Positions 21,150-32,512 of a stretch of 64,000 nt of DNA are shown here, in pieces (within the stretch, counting starts at the first letter, position 1; the number at the start of each line of letters is the position of its first letter). The position numbers and the translations under genes were made by a program. Origin of the DNA: Leptoclinus maculatus (Eukaryota > Chordata > Actinopteri > Perciformes > Stichaeidae); the NCBI GenBank assembly GCA_032191485.1, contig JAVDOI010000007.1:11725180-11789179 (forward strand). Reading direction: 5' to 3'. Below the pieces are notes generated by a model, which was not told the origin of the DNA, did no database searches, and was given only the letters and a program-made list of their open reading frames with translations.

Positions 21150-21603
21150 TCAGTGACCAATATAGCCCCCCCTTCTTTTCAATAACAGTAATAAGCCTTC
21201 ATTCATGGATTCTGTCACTTTCTTGATCTGTTGACGATCAACCACAGCCTCCCAGACACTGTTCAGAGAGGTGGACTGTTTTCCTTCACCGTAAATCTCC
21301 CGTTTAAGAAGGGCCCACAAGTTCTCAATAGGGTTTAGGTCAAGTGAGGAAGGGGGCCATGTCATTATTCTTTCATCTTTAAGGCCTTTACTGGCTTGCC
21401 ACGCAGTGGAGTACTTGGATGCATGCAATGGAGCATTGTCCTGCATAAAAATCATGGTCTTCTTGAAAGATGCAGACCTTTTCTTGTACCACTGCTTGAA
21501 GAAAGTGTCTTCTAAAAACTGGCAGTAGGTTTGGGAGTTGATTTTGAGTCCATCTTCAACCTGAAAAGGTCCAACTAGCTCATCTTTAATCATACCAGCT
21601 AGG
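21150..21603 (-). mobile_element. Tc1-like transposase, C-terminal half
   Basis: The minus frame runs from AGMIKDELVGPFQ through QDNAPLH (second catalytic Asp), SSLDLNPIENLWALLKREIY (third acidic residue, Glu) to RRGGYIGH and a stop. The N-terminal DNA-binding domain and the first Asp are missing. Homology is cut at 21603 by GCTGCAACAACGAATCG, a hAT-like terminus. It cannot encode an active enzyme. It is the longest version of the relic found in the 2.5-kb units. Confidence 0.85.
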
Positions 21604-23364
21604 GCTGCAACAACGAATCGAAAAAAAAGTGTGTTAATTGCAAAATATGCAAAAGCGACATGGCATGGCAAGTTTGTGAGTGTGTGCGTCTGTGAGTGTA
21701 GTGTAGAGAACAAGTTCTGACGTTCAAACAAATCCTGTTAAGTTTTCTGATTTGTATTTTTCTTTATTTTTTATAAATTCTTTATTGTTCTGACAGCTCA
21801 GGTCCCTTTAAACAAAAATATACATCTTTTTGTGCACTTTATTTAAAAAAGCCTATAATTGGCAGATGTAAAGCATACATGTGTATGTTTTTTGTGTTAG
21901 TCCATTTTTATGAATTTTTTTGAATTATTACTTTAACAGCTCAGGGATGCTCAAGGAGCAACCTGTTTGTGCACTTTCTGAAGATGTTTTGCACTGTGAA
22001 TTTGCACTGTCAGTTCTGTTTTTGAATAAAGGGTTGGAAATTAATGCTTTTTAGTTTTTTAAATCTTTTTTGAAAGATAGTACACATGAGGATATGCCCT
22101 AGAATTAATGACATTTTACTGCTACGTGAAACGTAATGTAAGGGGGATATCAGTTCAGAGCACTAAAAAACAAATAGTACTAATACAAAACTATATTCCA
22201 GTGGTTTCATCTATGTTTGCACCTGAGGATGATTGATTGAGTGAAGTTTGAGTTGCACCTATCGCACCGCTTACCTCTAATTAGCCTTGACAAGACTGGA
22301 GTCTGGAGTCATTGGGTCCAGACTTGACTGAAGATAGGTGGGACAGAGTCTCATACAGACAGGGTATGCTGTTCAGGAAACTGGAACTTTAGGCAGGTGT
22401 TGTCATAATTTCTGCTTGAAGACTCACAAGTCAATCTGGTGTTCGCTGTGGGCTAGCATGATCCTCTCTACAGACAGAAAAAAGACAACATAGAAAACAT
22501 TAACAATACTAACAATAATAATAACAGTAACAACAACACCAATAATATAACTTTATATAGCACTTACACAGTTGCAAAATGGTTCTCACATACTTCGCAC
22601 AAAAAACAATCAAACTATAAAAACACAAAACATTAAAGAGGGTAAAACAGAACAAACTTACAAAAAGGTAAACAAAGAGTAGGGTTAAAGATTTCATAAA
22701 AAGGTCAAGCTACAAATATGATTCATGAATAAGAAATAGCCATAATACATATGGTATGTCAATAAAGTCAAAATAAATTCACAGTATGTCAAAAAAAGGT
22801 TATTCTGGCAAGAAGTTAAAATCACATTGGATTAAGCAATGCCTATAGCGCATTTATGAGCGGTAACGTTAACAGACATAGCACACTTATAAGGGCTAAC
22901 ATTAACAGACAGCTTATAAGCGGTAACGTTAACAGCCGTCTCAACAGTAACGTTAGCTGTAGCCAGAGATGGTCAAAAATACATCAAACTGTTTTGATAC
23001 AAAATACTATAAATATATATAAATATAAAATACTGGTGCCAGAAAATGTAACAAAATATAATACATGTATTTTGTATTTAAAATATAGGAAATACTTTTT
23101 TCTGGATTTTCCGTTTTCTCACAATTTGGTATAGCAGAGCATTCAGGTTTGGGGTATACTGTACACAAAGCTCTGGTGAACCCCACAAAAAGGAAGAACA
23201 GTCACAGAATGACTGTGGCCAACTGTAGAATGTATGAAATAATACAACTAAGAATACTGTTGCCCCCCAGCTTATTTGACCCCCCTTTTTTTATTTCACA
23301 ACTTTATTAGAACGGAAATGGGACAGAATGAGCTGAATCAGCGGTCAAAACGGAGTTTAAAGGA

Positions 23365-24198
23365 CACGGTTTGATGATTTTGCTTCAAAAACGTGAGTAC
23401 CGACCCAGAATTTTATGGCAAAGTGATAGATGCTGGGGGCTGCTGTCCCCCCGGTAATGTTTGAAGCGTCTCCCGGAGAGGAAATCCGAGATATACGTTC
23501 GAAGCGTGGTCGAATGCTATTGTTGCTAAGTACCTAGCTTTAACATGGACGGTTGAGAAACGACTTTTGAGGGGCTATTTCTGATGCGTGTCGCGGCCAA
23601 ATGAACGCGAAAAAGTGACGAAATATCGTACGAGGCTAGGTCGTAGATCGTAGATCGTGTTTTATTGTGTTTTGAGTGTGTAAAGTGTTACATATACTTC
23701 GGTTCATGAGAGCTTCGTCGTTCAAACGGTATGCTGCATTGTTGTGGAAATATTATATTTGTTACTGAAAAATGGCTTTCTTCGGTACCAGTCGGTACCA
23801 CTAGCCCCCCGGTGGGGGGGCTTTCGGGCCCAACAGGTTTTTAACATAATCAAGTAGTTTCATTTCACAATGTTAACCGCATGTTAAAAACTGCAACTGT
23901 TTTCGCAAAATTATACGTCATTTATAACTAGGAAATGCATTTCCTGCTGAAAATGCGTTGGAATGCTGAAAGCTGAAATTAATCACAAAAGAATTGCTGA
24001 AAATATAGAAATGGGAGAAATGTTGAAGGCCGAAACCATTTAAACTGCACTGCTGAAAACCCTTCTAGTTGAAATGTCTAACTATGGTGTCTGTAGCTGA
24101 AAGTATGAGGAAGGAGAAGGCTTTGAAAGTTGAAGAAGTTTAACAGGATTTGAAGATTTTCTCCATAGATATCCCATTAAAAACAAAATTGAAAAAAC
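23365..24198 (+). repeat. 5' flank module of the RIIa-like gene, 4.4-kb unit 2
   Basis: Second copy of 18967-19800 with the empty transposon site near 23847. Leads to the reduced promoter at 24199-24244. Confidence 0.8.
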
Positions 24199-24334
24199 GT
24201 CAAAGCCTGGACGTCAAAGCCTAGCTTTGATATATAATCTATGACATCACCAACTGACACTCAGTCTTTACATAAAGTGAGTATCTTTACACGAGGAAGC
24301 TGTTTTGTGACTTAAAAAAGACCTAAAGTGGAAA

Positions 24335-25126
24335 ATGGAATCCCAGAGTTCGTATACATACGGACTGCAGTACTTGGTGGAGTGTATTTACAGAAGTACA
24401 CTCTACTCACAACCTGCCGACATCCCAAACTTTGTAATGCAGTATTTGTCTGAACTTAACAGTTTCAGTAACTCTCAACCTGAAGATGATACCGAGCTTG
24501 TTGTTTTCCTCTTCCAAGAGATGTGGGAGAACATGTTCCTGAGAACCAGAGAGTCTCCACTCACCACCATTGAGACATCACCACAAGTTCCATCTCAGGC
24601 CGAGATAAAGGAGGCCCTGGGTACAAGCTTCGGTGGTTTCGAGTCTTCTGCTGAGAATGACAAAGTAGAATGGAAGCCTGCACCACCTCCCCTCGACATG
24701 AAAGGACATAAAAAGGCACTTTGGATTCCACCTGGGATATCGAATACCCGTAGAAGAAGAACCATCCGAGTACCAGAAGTACTGGTTTTACCCCCATTTC
24801 CGAAGGAAACCAGAGGTAACCCAGTATCTGCTAAGGATGTGTCACCTGAATCCAGCAAAGGATTACCAATGAGCATGGGGGGGGTGCCAGAAAAGGCCAG
24901 GAGCAGGCCTCCACCAAAGCATGGAGAAGACAGTTTACCTTCTCTCCTGGTTAAAAAAGAATTGAAGCCTGCACCACCTCCGCCCGATGTCAAAAGGAAA
25001 ACATGTAGAAGGAAAAGATTCACGGTGCCTAGCCAACAGCAGGGTAAAGGACCCAAAGATCAAGTTGACCAGGAGAGACCCGAGTGGAGAGACCCGAGTG
25101 GAGAGACCCATCACCAAGGATATTAA
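24335..25126 (+). CDS. RIIa-domain-like protein, copy 6, truncated C-terminus (263 aa)
   Basis: This copy has the normal G8 run, so the frame is open through the RIIa-like domain and both KPAPPP motifs. The 14-bp duplication then shifts the frame, giving EWRDPSGETHHQGY and a stop just inside the LINE-tail insertion. About 33 C-terminal residues of copies 1-4 are lost. It may still be translated. The reduced promoter keeps TATATAA and one palindrome. It is near-identical to copy 5 over 4.4 kb, hence a very recent duplicate. Confidence 0.6.
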   Translation: MESQSSYTYGLQYLVECIYRSTLYSQPADIPNFVMQYLSELNSFSNSQPEDDTELVVFLFQEMWENMFLRTRESPLTTIETSPQVPSQAEIKEALGTSFGGFESSAENDKVEWKPAPPPLDMKGHKKALWIPPGISNTRRRRTIRVPEVLVLPPFPKETRGNPVSAKDVSPESSKGLPMSMGGVPEKARSRPPPKHGEDSLPSLLVKKELKPAPPPPDVKRKTCRRKRFTVPSQQQGKGPKDQVDQERPEWRDPSGETHHQGY

Positions 25127-25356
25127 TCAATCAGCTGCATTTCTGCATTTTACTACTGTATTTTATTTCTTACACTGCTTTTTAATGTTTTAATGACTGT
25201 TTTTAATGTTCAATGAATGTTCTTAATTGTTTTTAAATCTCCTTTTCTTATGCCTTATGTTTTGATGCTTTTAATGGTTTTATGTGAAGCACTTTGAATT
25301 ACCCTGTCGTTGAAATGTGCTATACAAATAAACTTGCCTTGCCTTGCCTTGCCTTG
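25117..25356 (+). mobile_element. LINE 3' tail inserted in RIIa-like copy 6
   Basis: Same insertion as in copy 5, with the GAAGCACTTTGAATTACC core, AATAAA and (CCTTG)n end. Its presence at the same base in both units shows that it preceded the 4.4-kb duplication. Confidence 0.75.
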
Positions 25357-25546
25357 CCTTGTGAGGCCAAGCAGAGGGAGGTTTCCACCTCTTGTAAAAG
25401 ATGGCAGAAATAACCAGACATGCCCTCATTCAGTGTTCTATCCATTATGAGATACGACAGAGTCCAGATAACATCCAGATAACACAATAATAAACAAACA
25501 ACAAAAAATTTACAAATAAACGTTATTGATATTTAAAAAAAAAAAA

Positions 25547-25999
25547 TCAGTGACCAATATAGCCCCCCCTTCTTTTCAATAACAGTAATAAGCCTTCATT
25601 CATGGATTCTGTCACTTTCTTGATCTGTTGACGATCAACCACAGCCTCCCAGACACTGTTCAGAGAGGTGGACTGTTTTCCTTCACCGTAAATCTCCCGT
25701 TTAAGAAGGGCCCACAAGTTCTCAATAGGGTTTAGGTCAAGTGAGGAAGGGGGCCATGTCATTATTCTTTCATCTTTAAGGCCTTTACTGGCTTGCCACG
25801 CAGTGGAGTACTTGGATGCATGCAATGGAGCATTGTCCTGCATAAAAATCATGGTCTTCTTGAAAGATGCAGACCTTTTCTTGTACCACTGCTTGAAGAA
25901 AGTGTCTTCTAAAAACTGGCAGTAGGTTTGGGAGTTGATTTTGAGTCCATCTTCAACCTGAAAAGGTCCAACTAGCTCATCTTTAATCATACCAGCTAG
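25547..25999 (-). mobile_element. Tc1-like transposase, C-terminal half, second copy
   Basis: Same content as 21150-21603: QDNAPLH and NPIENLW motifs present, N-terminus absent. It is followed by the GCTACAACAACGAATCG terminus, which leads into the transposase-bearing segment instead of the usual 4.4-kb interior. Confidence 0.85.
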
Positions 26000-26135
26000 G
26001 GCTACAACAACGAATCGAAAAAAAGTGTGTTAATTGCAAAATATGCAAAGAATTGTCTTAATTATCTGCACAAACTGCTCTTGTACCAATTAAAATGTTC
26101 AGATATTTGTTAGATATGTGTACAATTTACTTACT

Positions 26136-27424
26136 TTAAAGGAGATTCTTCTTAGCAATGCCACCTGCCTTCAATCTAGAAATTTCACAAAAGCACTGAA
26201 ACAAATTGTCTTTCTTTTGACAGACATACTTCAAAGAATTGAATACTGACTTGAACTTTACCCCTTCCACATCTGGTTTATCTTGGGTCTGGAGGCGATC
26301 AACAGCAGAGTTGTAGCTGTCAATGGTGTGCTCTGGTCCGCACAGATTTGGATCGTCACCCTGAAATTCAGATCGGGTTATTAGGCAGTACCTACAGAAA
26401 TATTGCGAGTGACTGAAATGTTCAGTGAATGCATGAGAGCACAAATTATCTCCTGCAATGCAATACAAGGTTCCTTTGACTACTGTTTCATCTGATACTA
26501 CAATCCCGTTCTCCTCCAAATCCTTCAAGTCTGTTAGTAATTCAGAGAACACCTTAGCATGCCCACATCTTTTGAAATCTTTCTCTCTACCCAATAAAAC
26601 AAGTGACATGTGGTTTGTGTCAGACCTTACCTGAACTGGCAAATTAGCATCAGATACATAGACAGCTAATATTTTATGTATTGTCTTTGCAGAGCCTAAA
26701 GGGTTAACAACTTCAAAAGCATCCTGGTATAGTACTAGCTTGAAGCATGATGGATTTTGACCAAAAAAAATCATTGGATTTCTGACCATCACTAATGTCG
26801 CTTAGAACATCTGACTCTGAGGGAGACTCAGTTGAGTGCTCTCCTGACACACAGTTCTTCCACAGATCAGATTCCAACAAACATTTTAAAGTCTCTTTCA
26901 CAGGCACATAATATGCAAACATATCAGTCCTGTTCTCATCTCGTCCTAAAAACATTTTCTTAGGCTCCACATAGTTGAACCCTTTTTTGAAAGACTGAGC
27001 TCTTGAGTATGCTGTCCTCATTGGCCCTCTATGACATGCAGAGAAAAGATCAAATTCTCAAAGATTCACAAACTTTGCTGATGTCCTCATCTGATAATGG
27101 TGTGTCATTTTTAAACAGTGAAGTTAGTTTGGTCCAAGCAGGTAGTAGAAACTGTCCCTGCAATTTAAAGTAGAATAAACAGAGAAAAAGATCACTGAAG
27201 TTTTCAGAAATATCCATATCACCTTTATCTGTGCTGGTCTCTGTCACATTTTCTGAGTCATGCACGTGAGGGCCACAGTCATGTGATTCAGTTGGAACAG
27301 CTGATGACTGAGGAGAAGCAGATTCTCTGTACATGTCACTAATACTGCTGTCTGCTAAATCGTTGTGTCTGTGACATGTGGGCGGTAAATGAAGATCTGA
27401 CCGTGAAAACATTTTACCATCCAC
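26136..27424 (-). pseudogene. Broken transposase of a DNA transposon (multicopy fish/animal family)
   Basis: Three minus-strand blocks read in order. 27050-27424 starts MDGKMFSRSDLHL and ends in a FKLQGQFLLPAW region. 26713-27021 carries KGFNYVEPKKMFLG and YYVPVKETLKCLL. 26136-26792 carries LVLYQDAFEVVNPLGS, VLLGREKDFKRCGH, GDNLCSHAF and FCRYCLITRSEF. From memory this order matches a large family of uncharacterised, transposon-derived animal proteins, possibly EnSpm/CACTA-like; the class is not certain. A stop and frame change separate the first two blocks. The last two overlap in different frames at an A8 run near 26762. The C-terminus is lost at about 26136. Confidence 0.65.
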
Positions 27425-27488
27425 TCACTTTAATAATTAGCTACTTTGTGTCTGGACACGTGCGTTCACATAACGCCATAGCGCATTT

Positions 27489-27910
27489 ATGAGCGGTAAC
27501 GTTAACAGACATAGCACACTTATAAGCGCTAACATTAACAGACAGCTTATAAGCGGTAACGTTAACAGCCGTCTCAACAGTAACGTTAGCTGTAGCCAGA
27601 GATGGTCAAAAATACATCAAAATGTTTTGATACAAAATACAAAATACCCCTCAAATAAATGTATTCAAATAAAATATAAAATACTGGTGCCAGAAAATGT
27701 AACAAAATATAATACATGTATTTTGTATTTAAAATATAGGAAATACCTTTTTTCAGGATTTTCCGTTTTCTCACAATTTGGTATAGCAGAGCATTCAGGT
27801 TTGGGCTATATAATGTACACAAAGCTCTGGTGAACCCCACAAAAAGGAAGAACAGTCACAGAATGACAGTGGCCAACTGTAGAATGTATGAAATAATAAA
27901 ACTAAGAATA
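27489..27910 (+). repeat. Partial third copy of the 4.4-kb unit
   Basis: Resumes homology with 18458-18860, including the gcggtaacgttaacag repeats and the AGCCAGAGATGGTC terminus, then diverges at about 27910. Together with 25815-26048 it flanks the broken transposase. Confidence 0.75.
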
Positions 27911-28322
27911 CTTTCATAATATGCCTTTTAAATAAAATAAATTGGATATTTAATGTTTTTTTGTTTTTTTTTAACAAATGGACATCTACTGTCATAGCCT
28001 GGCTAACTGTGAACTATATTATCTGCCAGTAATTGATATGGCATTATGACATTCACATTGAGAAGATACAGCATAACTTGTAATACAGTGCAAGATTAGA
28101 TGGTCAGACGTCTCTTGACAAGGTTATCATGAACATACAAGTTCCCAATCTCCCTCTTCCTATAGCTAGCTACTCGACTGATAAGTTAACTTGCTAAACA
28201 CTGGCTATGCACTAGACAGCATGCTAGCGTCATTAGCATGTTAGCATCGATCGCTAGCTTGATATTATAACCATCACCATGTACAATAGGCTATGTAGCC
28301 AGACCCAGACATAGATTATACA

Positions 28323-28665
28323 CAGTGGCGGATGGTGGACAATTTTCTTGGTAGGGCTGTGCCACATCCAATCAATTTCAGCAAACATCCCAGAATGATT
28401 TAATGCAAACAAATTAAGGTATCAAACACGCATTACTACTTTGCAGTTAAATATTTAACATTCATTCCAACACGAAAAAAAGCAGTAAATAACACTTTGA
28501 CAAACACGTCAGGACATCTCTGTCACCCTCACAGGGAATTCAGTATAATATAATATATATATCATATAATAATATTCTGTATAATATAATAATATATATA
28601 TCATATAATATTCTGTATAATATAATAATATATATATCATATAATAATATTCACTACAATATAAA

Positions 28666-28708
<43 letters not shown>

Positions 28709-29389
28709 TTTATATATAACTATATATCCATTTCTCAGACAGGTGCTTCATGTCCCTCACTCCCTAACTGTCCATGCTGGATCTGTCCCCGTTGTTTTAA
28801 AAAGCTAAATAAGTTATTAGCATGACTGCATCCAGCGAGCCAAACCTGTCTGGTGTACAGCTACTAGAGAAGCTTCATGTACTGCTTCTCTGTCCTGCTA
28901 GTCTGATGTCTGATTGTGAGGTCAGGCTGATCTGGGATCAGCTCTTTCAGTAGTTTCTCCTCTCAGTTCTCCTCTCACGAGAACCAGCAGCTTGGGGCAG
29001 AACGAAATCTGCCCCAAGCTGAATCTATTTGAGGACGCTGATTGGCTAAATTGTATGTCACTCATTTATATCTTTAGTCAGCATTAAAGCATCATTGGCT
29101 AAACTGCTTCATAGACCCGCCTCTTTGGGGCAGTTTCTCCAGCGCCCCAGCAGCTGAGACATGCACATGCAGAGAGGACCTGCAGACAGGCAGAGAGGAC
29201 GTGCAGGAAAAGCATATATTTACCGCAGATATCATATTTTACACATATTACTGGGTGATTCCATGTTTCAAAAACACAAATATTGTCAATTTGTATAGTT
29301 TATTATTATTATTATTTATTTTATTTTTTATTATTTGTAGCTCAAGGGGGGGCGGCGCCCTAGCGCCCTCTATGGACCAGCCTCCACTG
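28323..29389. mobile_element. hAT-type element with 8-bp target duplication (copy A)
   Basis: Ends are CAGTGGCGGATGG and CCAGCCTCCACTG. Both sides carry the duplication ATTATACA (28315-28322 and 29390-29397). An 8-bp duplication with CAGTGG-type ends fits the hAT superfamily. No transposase is encoded. The interior has a TA-rich tract at about 28550-28730 and a hairpin of CAGCTTGGGGCAG with its complement at about 28988-29021. A second copy lies in opposite orientation at 47136-48420. Confidence 0.85.
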
Positions 29390-29668
29390 ATTATACATCA
29401 AGCTAGTTGACATCTGTCACACACAGATACAATATTTACCTTGACAGACAATCCGTTGAAGATCTGAAGACTGAACTCGTGAACTGTTTTTTGATTCGTG
29501 GAGAAAGTATTTTGAGTATTTGAAATACAAAATTACTCCACTCTAAAGTATTTTGTTACAAATTACGTTCGATTTTTTATCGGCCCTATCAAATACAAAT
29601 TACAAAATACTCAAAAGTAATTGAAATACGTATTTCAAATACAAGTAATAGAAATACTGCCCATCTCT

Positions 29669-30231
29669 GCATCAGGGCAGTGAAAGGAACAGCTCCTTCT
29701 TATCTCGAGGCCATGGTCAAGCCCTACACCCCCGCCCGACCACTTGGCTCTGCTGCCTCGGGGCGATTGCTGCCCCGTCGCTCAGAGGTCCCTACGGCCG
29801 ATCGACCCGGTCGCGGCTGTTTTCCGTCCTGGCCCCACAATGGTGGAATGATCTCCCCACTGACGTCAGGACAGCGGAGTCGCTGCCCATCTTTCGGCAC
29901 AGGCTGAAAACTCACCTCTTCAAGAAGGCCTACCCTGAGCCTTCCACTTAGCACTTATTGTATTAGTATTAGCTTGTTGCACTTATTGTATTCGTATTAG
30001 TTTGTTGCACTTATTGTATTCATATTAGTTTGTGGCACTTATTGCATTAGTTTGTTTCTGCACTGTACGTTGGCTGTGGTTTCTGCTCTTAGATGCTTGT
30101 TTGAAAAAAGGAGATGTACTTATGACTTTTGGTGACTAGTAGTTCTCTCGAAAACCGATTTTGAATACACTTATTGTAAGTCGCTTTGGATAAACACGTC
30201 TGCTAAATGACTGTAATGTAATATAATGTAA
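29669..30231 (+). mobile_element. L2-like LINE 3' end (truncated reverse transcriptase)
   Basis: The reading frame GTAPSYLEAMVKPYTPARPL resembles the C-terminal end of L2-type reverse transcriptases. A frame change follows near 29830, then WNDLPTDVR and LKTHLFKKAYPEPS. The tail contains GTCGCTTTGGATAAAC...CTGCTAAATGACTGTAATGTAA, a common fish LINE/SINE 3' end. It is 5'-truncated and inactive. Confidence 0.75.
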
Positions 30232-30239
30232 AGATTATA

Positions 30240-30330
30240 GCTTAAAAAAGTATGAAATTAAATTAAAAACAAATAATTTTGAATAAAAAATGTAAAACAT
30301 TCAATTTTGAATCAAAAGATAAAAAAATAA

Positions 30331-30369
<39 letters not shown>

Positions 30370-31072
30370 TAATTGATGTGTAATTTCTTTATTTGATTTG
30401 ACAGTTGTTGACAGATACGTTGTACTACTAGGCTTCTTGAATATATATACTGTATATGGCACTAAATAGCGCAAGTAAGATATTATTGTAATGTTCCAGA
30501 CCTTTGTACAGGAGATTTTCTCAATCTGGACCTTTTGGAATTTTAATTGAATACCCCTGTACGATACTATGACTTTTTTCAACATACTATACTATGACTT
30601 TTTATACTTTTTTTAACATAGCCTACTATACCATGACATTTATATGACTTTATTAGCGGTGCTATACTATTACTTTTCATTACGACACATCATACATTTG
30701 TTCATGAAAATTCACCAGGAAATTATGTTTAACCCTCAAACTTGTTTAGTTTGACATAGCAATGTCACAAGCCAGTCATAGCATAATATAACAAAAAAGT
30801 CATAAAACTAACTCATGGTATATTCATCTGAAAGATATTGTTCTCAATTCTTAAATAACCAATTTGCAGTAATCCTTATAAAAAATATTGCTGGATCAAT
30901 ACTTGATTTTTCCAAACTCACAAATTGACCTCAAACCTCCAGTATTGGTCCGGCCATGCTTGTGAGACCCCTAACTTTATGGAAGGGCAATGCTAAATCA
31001 TTGATGTGTCCCTTTTAAATCATATTATTTCGTCTCTCCAGCCACAAAAACACTTTACATGAAGGATTCTCC
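30240..31072. other. AT-rich spacer downstream of kcnj11
   Basis: No gene is seen. It includes a (TA)n tract at about 30337-30366 and a degenerate CATACTATACTATGAC-type repeat at about 30565-30830. This appears to be the boundary between the accessory transposon block and the conserved K-ATP locus. Confidence 0.5.
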
Positions 31073-31078
31073 TTTATT
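31073..31078 (-). terminator. Candidate poly(A) signal for kcnj11
   Basis: AATAAA on the minus strand about 275 bp after the stop codon. It is the nearest canonical signal I find downstream, so the 3' UTR would be short. Confidence 0.45.
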
Positions 31079-31351
31079 GCTTATACATGCATACACTCTT
31101 GATAATAATAAAAAGATCAAACACATCCAAACTGTACTTTGTGTTCATTGTCGGTGAATTCTGTGACAATGAGTGAAAAGCTTGATGTGCGCACATCTGA
31201 CTGCATCTGATGTGAATTATTGATTAGAAGTATTCCATAACACACATTAATTATAAAATAAACATCACTTTGTCATTTAACTATCCTCAATTTTAAATAA
31301 TCAAACCTAAGATAAAATGCTGGCAGTCATGGTTACATGAACCGGTCCTAG

Positions 31352-32512
31352 TTACATCTCATTCCTGGACTTGCGGACCCCCGCGGAGCCCCGCCGCCTT
31401 CTCACATTCCCCCGCAAGGTGACGCCCTCGTTTAGTTTAAACCGAGCGATGCCACCTGCCTCATCCAGTTTCTTGGCGCTGCAGCTCGGCGTCGGGACCT
31501 TCGTAGTGTTACCGAACTTGGAGTAGTCCACCGCGTACATGCCGTCCTCCGCGGAGACTGTGGGCACGAAGCGCTGCCCCCACAGGATCTCCTCCGACAC
31601 GTAGGAGGTCCTGGCCTGGGTGGTGATGCCCGTGGTCTCCACCACCCCCTCCAGCACCGCGATCACCTCGATGTCCTCGTGTTGCAGGTCAAAAGCGGAC
31701 AGCTCATACAGAGGGCTGTCCTTGTCGATCACATGACAGATGATGAGGGGGGACACCAGGAAGACGCCGTTGGTGCCCACCGGGTTATCAATGTGGATGT
31801 CGATCTGGTCCAGAGGCACCACCTCGCCCTCCTTGGTGGTGCTTCTCCTGACCACCTGCAACCGCACGGCGGCGCTGATGATCATGCTTTTCCTCAGATC
31901 CCCGATGCGGATCATGAAGCACAGCTTGTTGTTTCGGACGGTGATGACTGCGTGCTTGCTGAAAATGAGCGTCTCTGCGCGCCGATTGGCCTGCGCAGTT
32001 TTCATGAAGATGCAGCCGAGCATGATGGCGTTGATGACCAGACCGACTATGTTCTGCACGATCAGGACGATGATGGCGGAGACGCACTCCTCCGTGATCA
32101 TCCGGGCCCCGAAGCCGATGGTCACCTGGACCTCTATTGAGAAGAGGAAAGCGGAGGAGAAGGAGTGAATGCCCGTTACGCACGGGACAAAGTCGTCTCC
32201 TCTCTGGTCCAAGTCGCCGTGCGCAAACGCAATGAGCCACCAGATCATCCCGAAAAGGAGCCAGCTGCACAGGAAGGACATGGTGAAGATGATGAGTGTG
32301 TGGAGCCATTTTAAATCCACGAGAGTGGTGAAGACGTCCAGCAAGAATCGACCCTGTTCTCGGATGTTGGTGTGCGCTACATTGCAGGTGCCGTTCTTGG
32401 CGACGAACCGTGATTTCCCCGGTTTGGCCTTAAACAATTTTGGCTGCAGGACACCTTCAGCCAGACGTGTCGGCAAGTAATCCTCAGGAATGAGTCCTTT
32501 CCTGGACAACAT
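31352..32512 (-). CDS. kcnj11: Kir6.2-like ATP-sensitive inward rectifier K+ channel
   Basis: A single coding exon for 386 residues, near the 390 of human Kir6.2. It forms the pore of K-ATP channels in the plasma membrane with SUR subunits. Two membrane helices lie at about 70-95 and 145-170, with pore filter TIGFG at 131-135. Residues matching the ATP/PIP2 sites are Arg51, Arg177-Arg178, Lys186 and Arg202, each one number above human Kir6.2. Asn161 matches the rectification site. CVTGIHSFSSAF and ILWGQRFVP favour Kir6.2 over Kir6.1. Oddities are Thr48 where human Kir6.2 has Lys47, and Ala136 after the filter instead of Gly. The tail has RRRR instead of the usual RKR retention motif. The start is the first Met, in MLSRKG, shared by the family. 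The SUR1-like gene lies directly upstream. Confidence 0.95.
   Translation of the reverse strand: MLSRKGLIPEDYLPTRLAEGVLQPKLFKAKPGKSRFVAKNGTCNVAHTNIREQGRFLLDVFTTLVDLKWLHTLIIFTMSFLCSWLLFGMIWWLIAFAHGDLDQRGDDFVPCVTGIHSFSSAFLFSIEVQVTIGFGARMITEECVSAIIVLIVQNIVGLVINAIMLGCIFMKTAQANRRAETLIFSKHAVITVRNNKLCFMIRIGDLRKSMIISAAVRLQVVRRSTTKEGEVVPLDQIDIHIDNPVGTNGVFLVSPLIICHVIDKDSPLYELSAFDLQHEDIEVIAVLEGVVETTGITTQARTSYVSEEILWGQRFVPTVSAEDGMYAVDYSKFGNTTKVPTPSCSAKKLDEAGGIARFKLNEGVTLRGNVRRRRGSAGVRKSRNEM

Larger units (their letters stand above)
17020..25814. repeat. Two-copy tandem duplication, 4.4-kb unit
   Basis: Unit 1 is 17020-21417 (4398 bp) and unit 2 is 21418-25814 (4397 bp). A third unit begins at 25815, stays homologous to about 26048, and resumes at about 27475-27910. 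The first two units differ by only a handful of bases, among them a G9/G8 run inside the gene, T/A changes near 18590/22988 and 18812/23210, and one base near 17651. Each holds a Tc1 transposase segment, the 5' flank module and a damaged RIIa-like gene. This array is distinct from the 2.5-kb one but shares the gene and its flank. Confidence 0.92.

Noticed and set aside
27597..29669. A single large hAT element bounded by CAGAGATGG and CCATCTCTG
   Set aside because: The ends look like a pair and copy A would be nested inside, but the flanks show no 8-bp duplication, so I did not call it.
31679..32309. Long open frames overlapping kcnj11 (plus strand 31679-32140 and 31740-32168; minus strand 31788-32309)
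   Set aside because: They overlap the well-conserved Kir6.2 frame in other frames and are by-products of its GC-rich codons.
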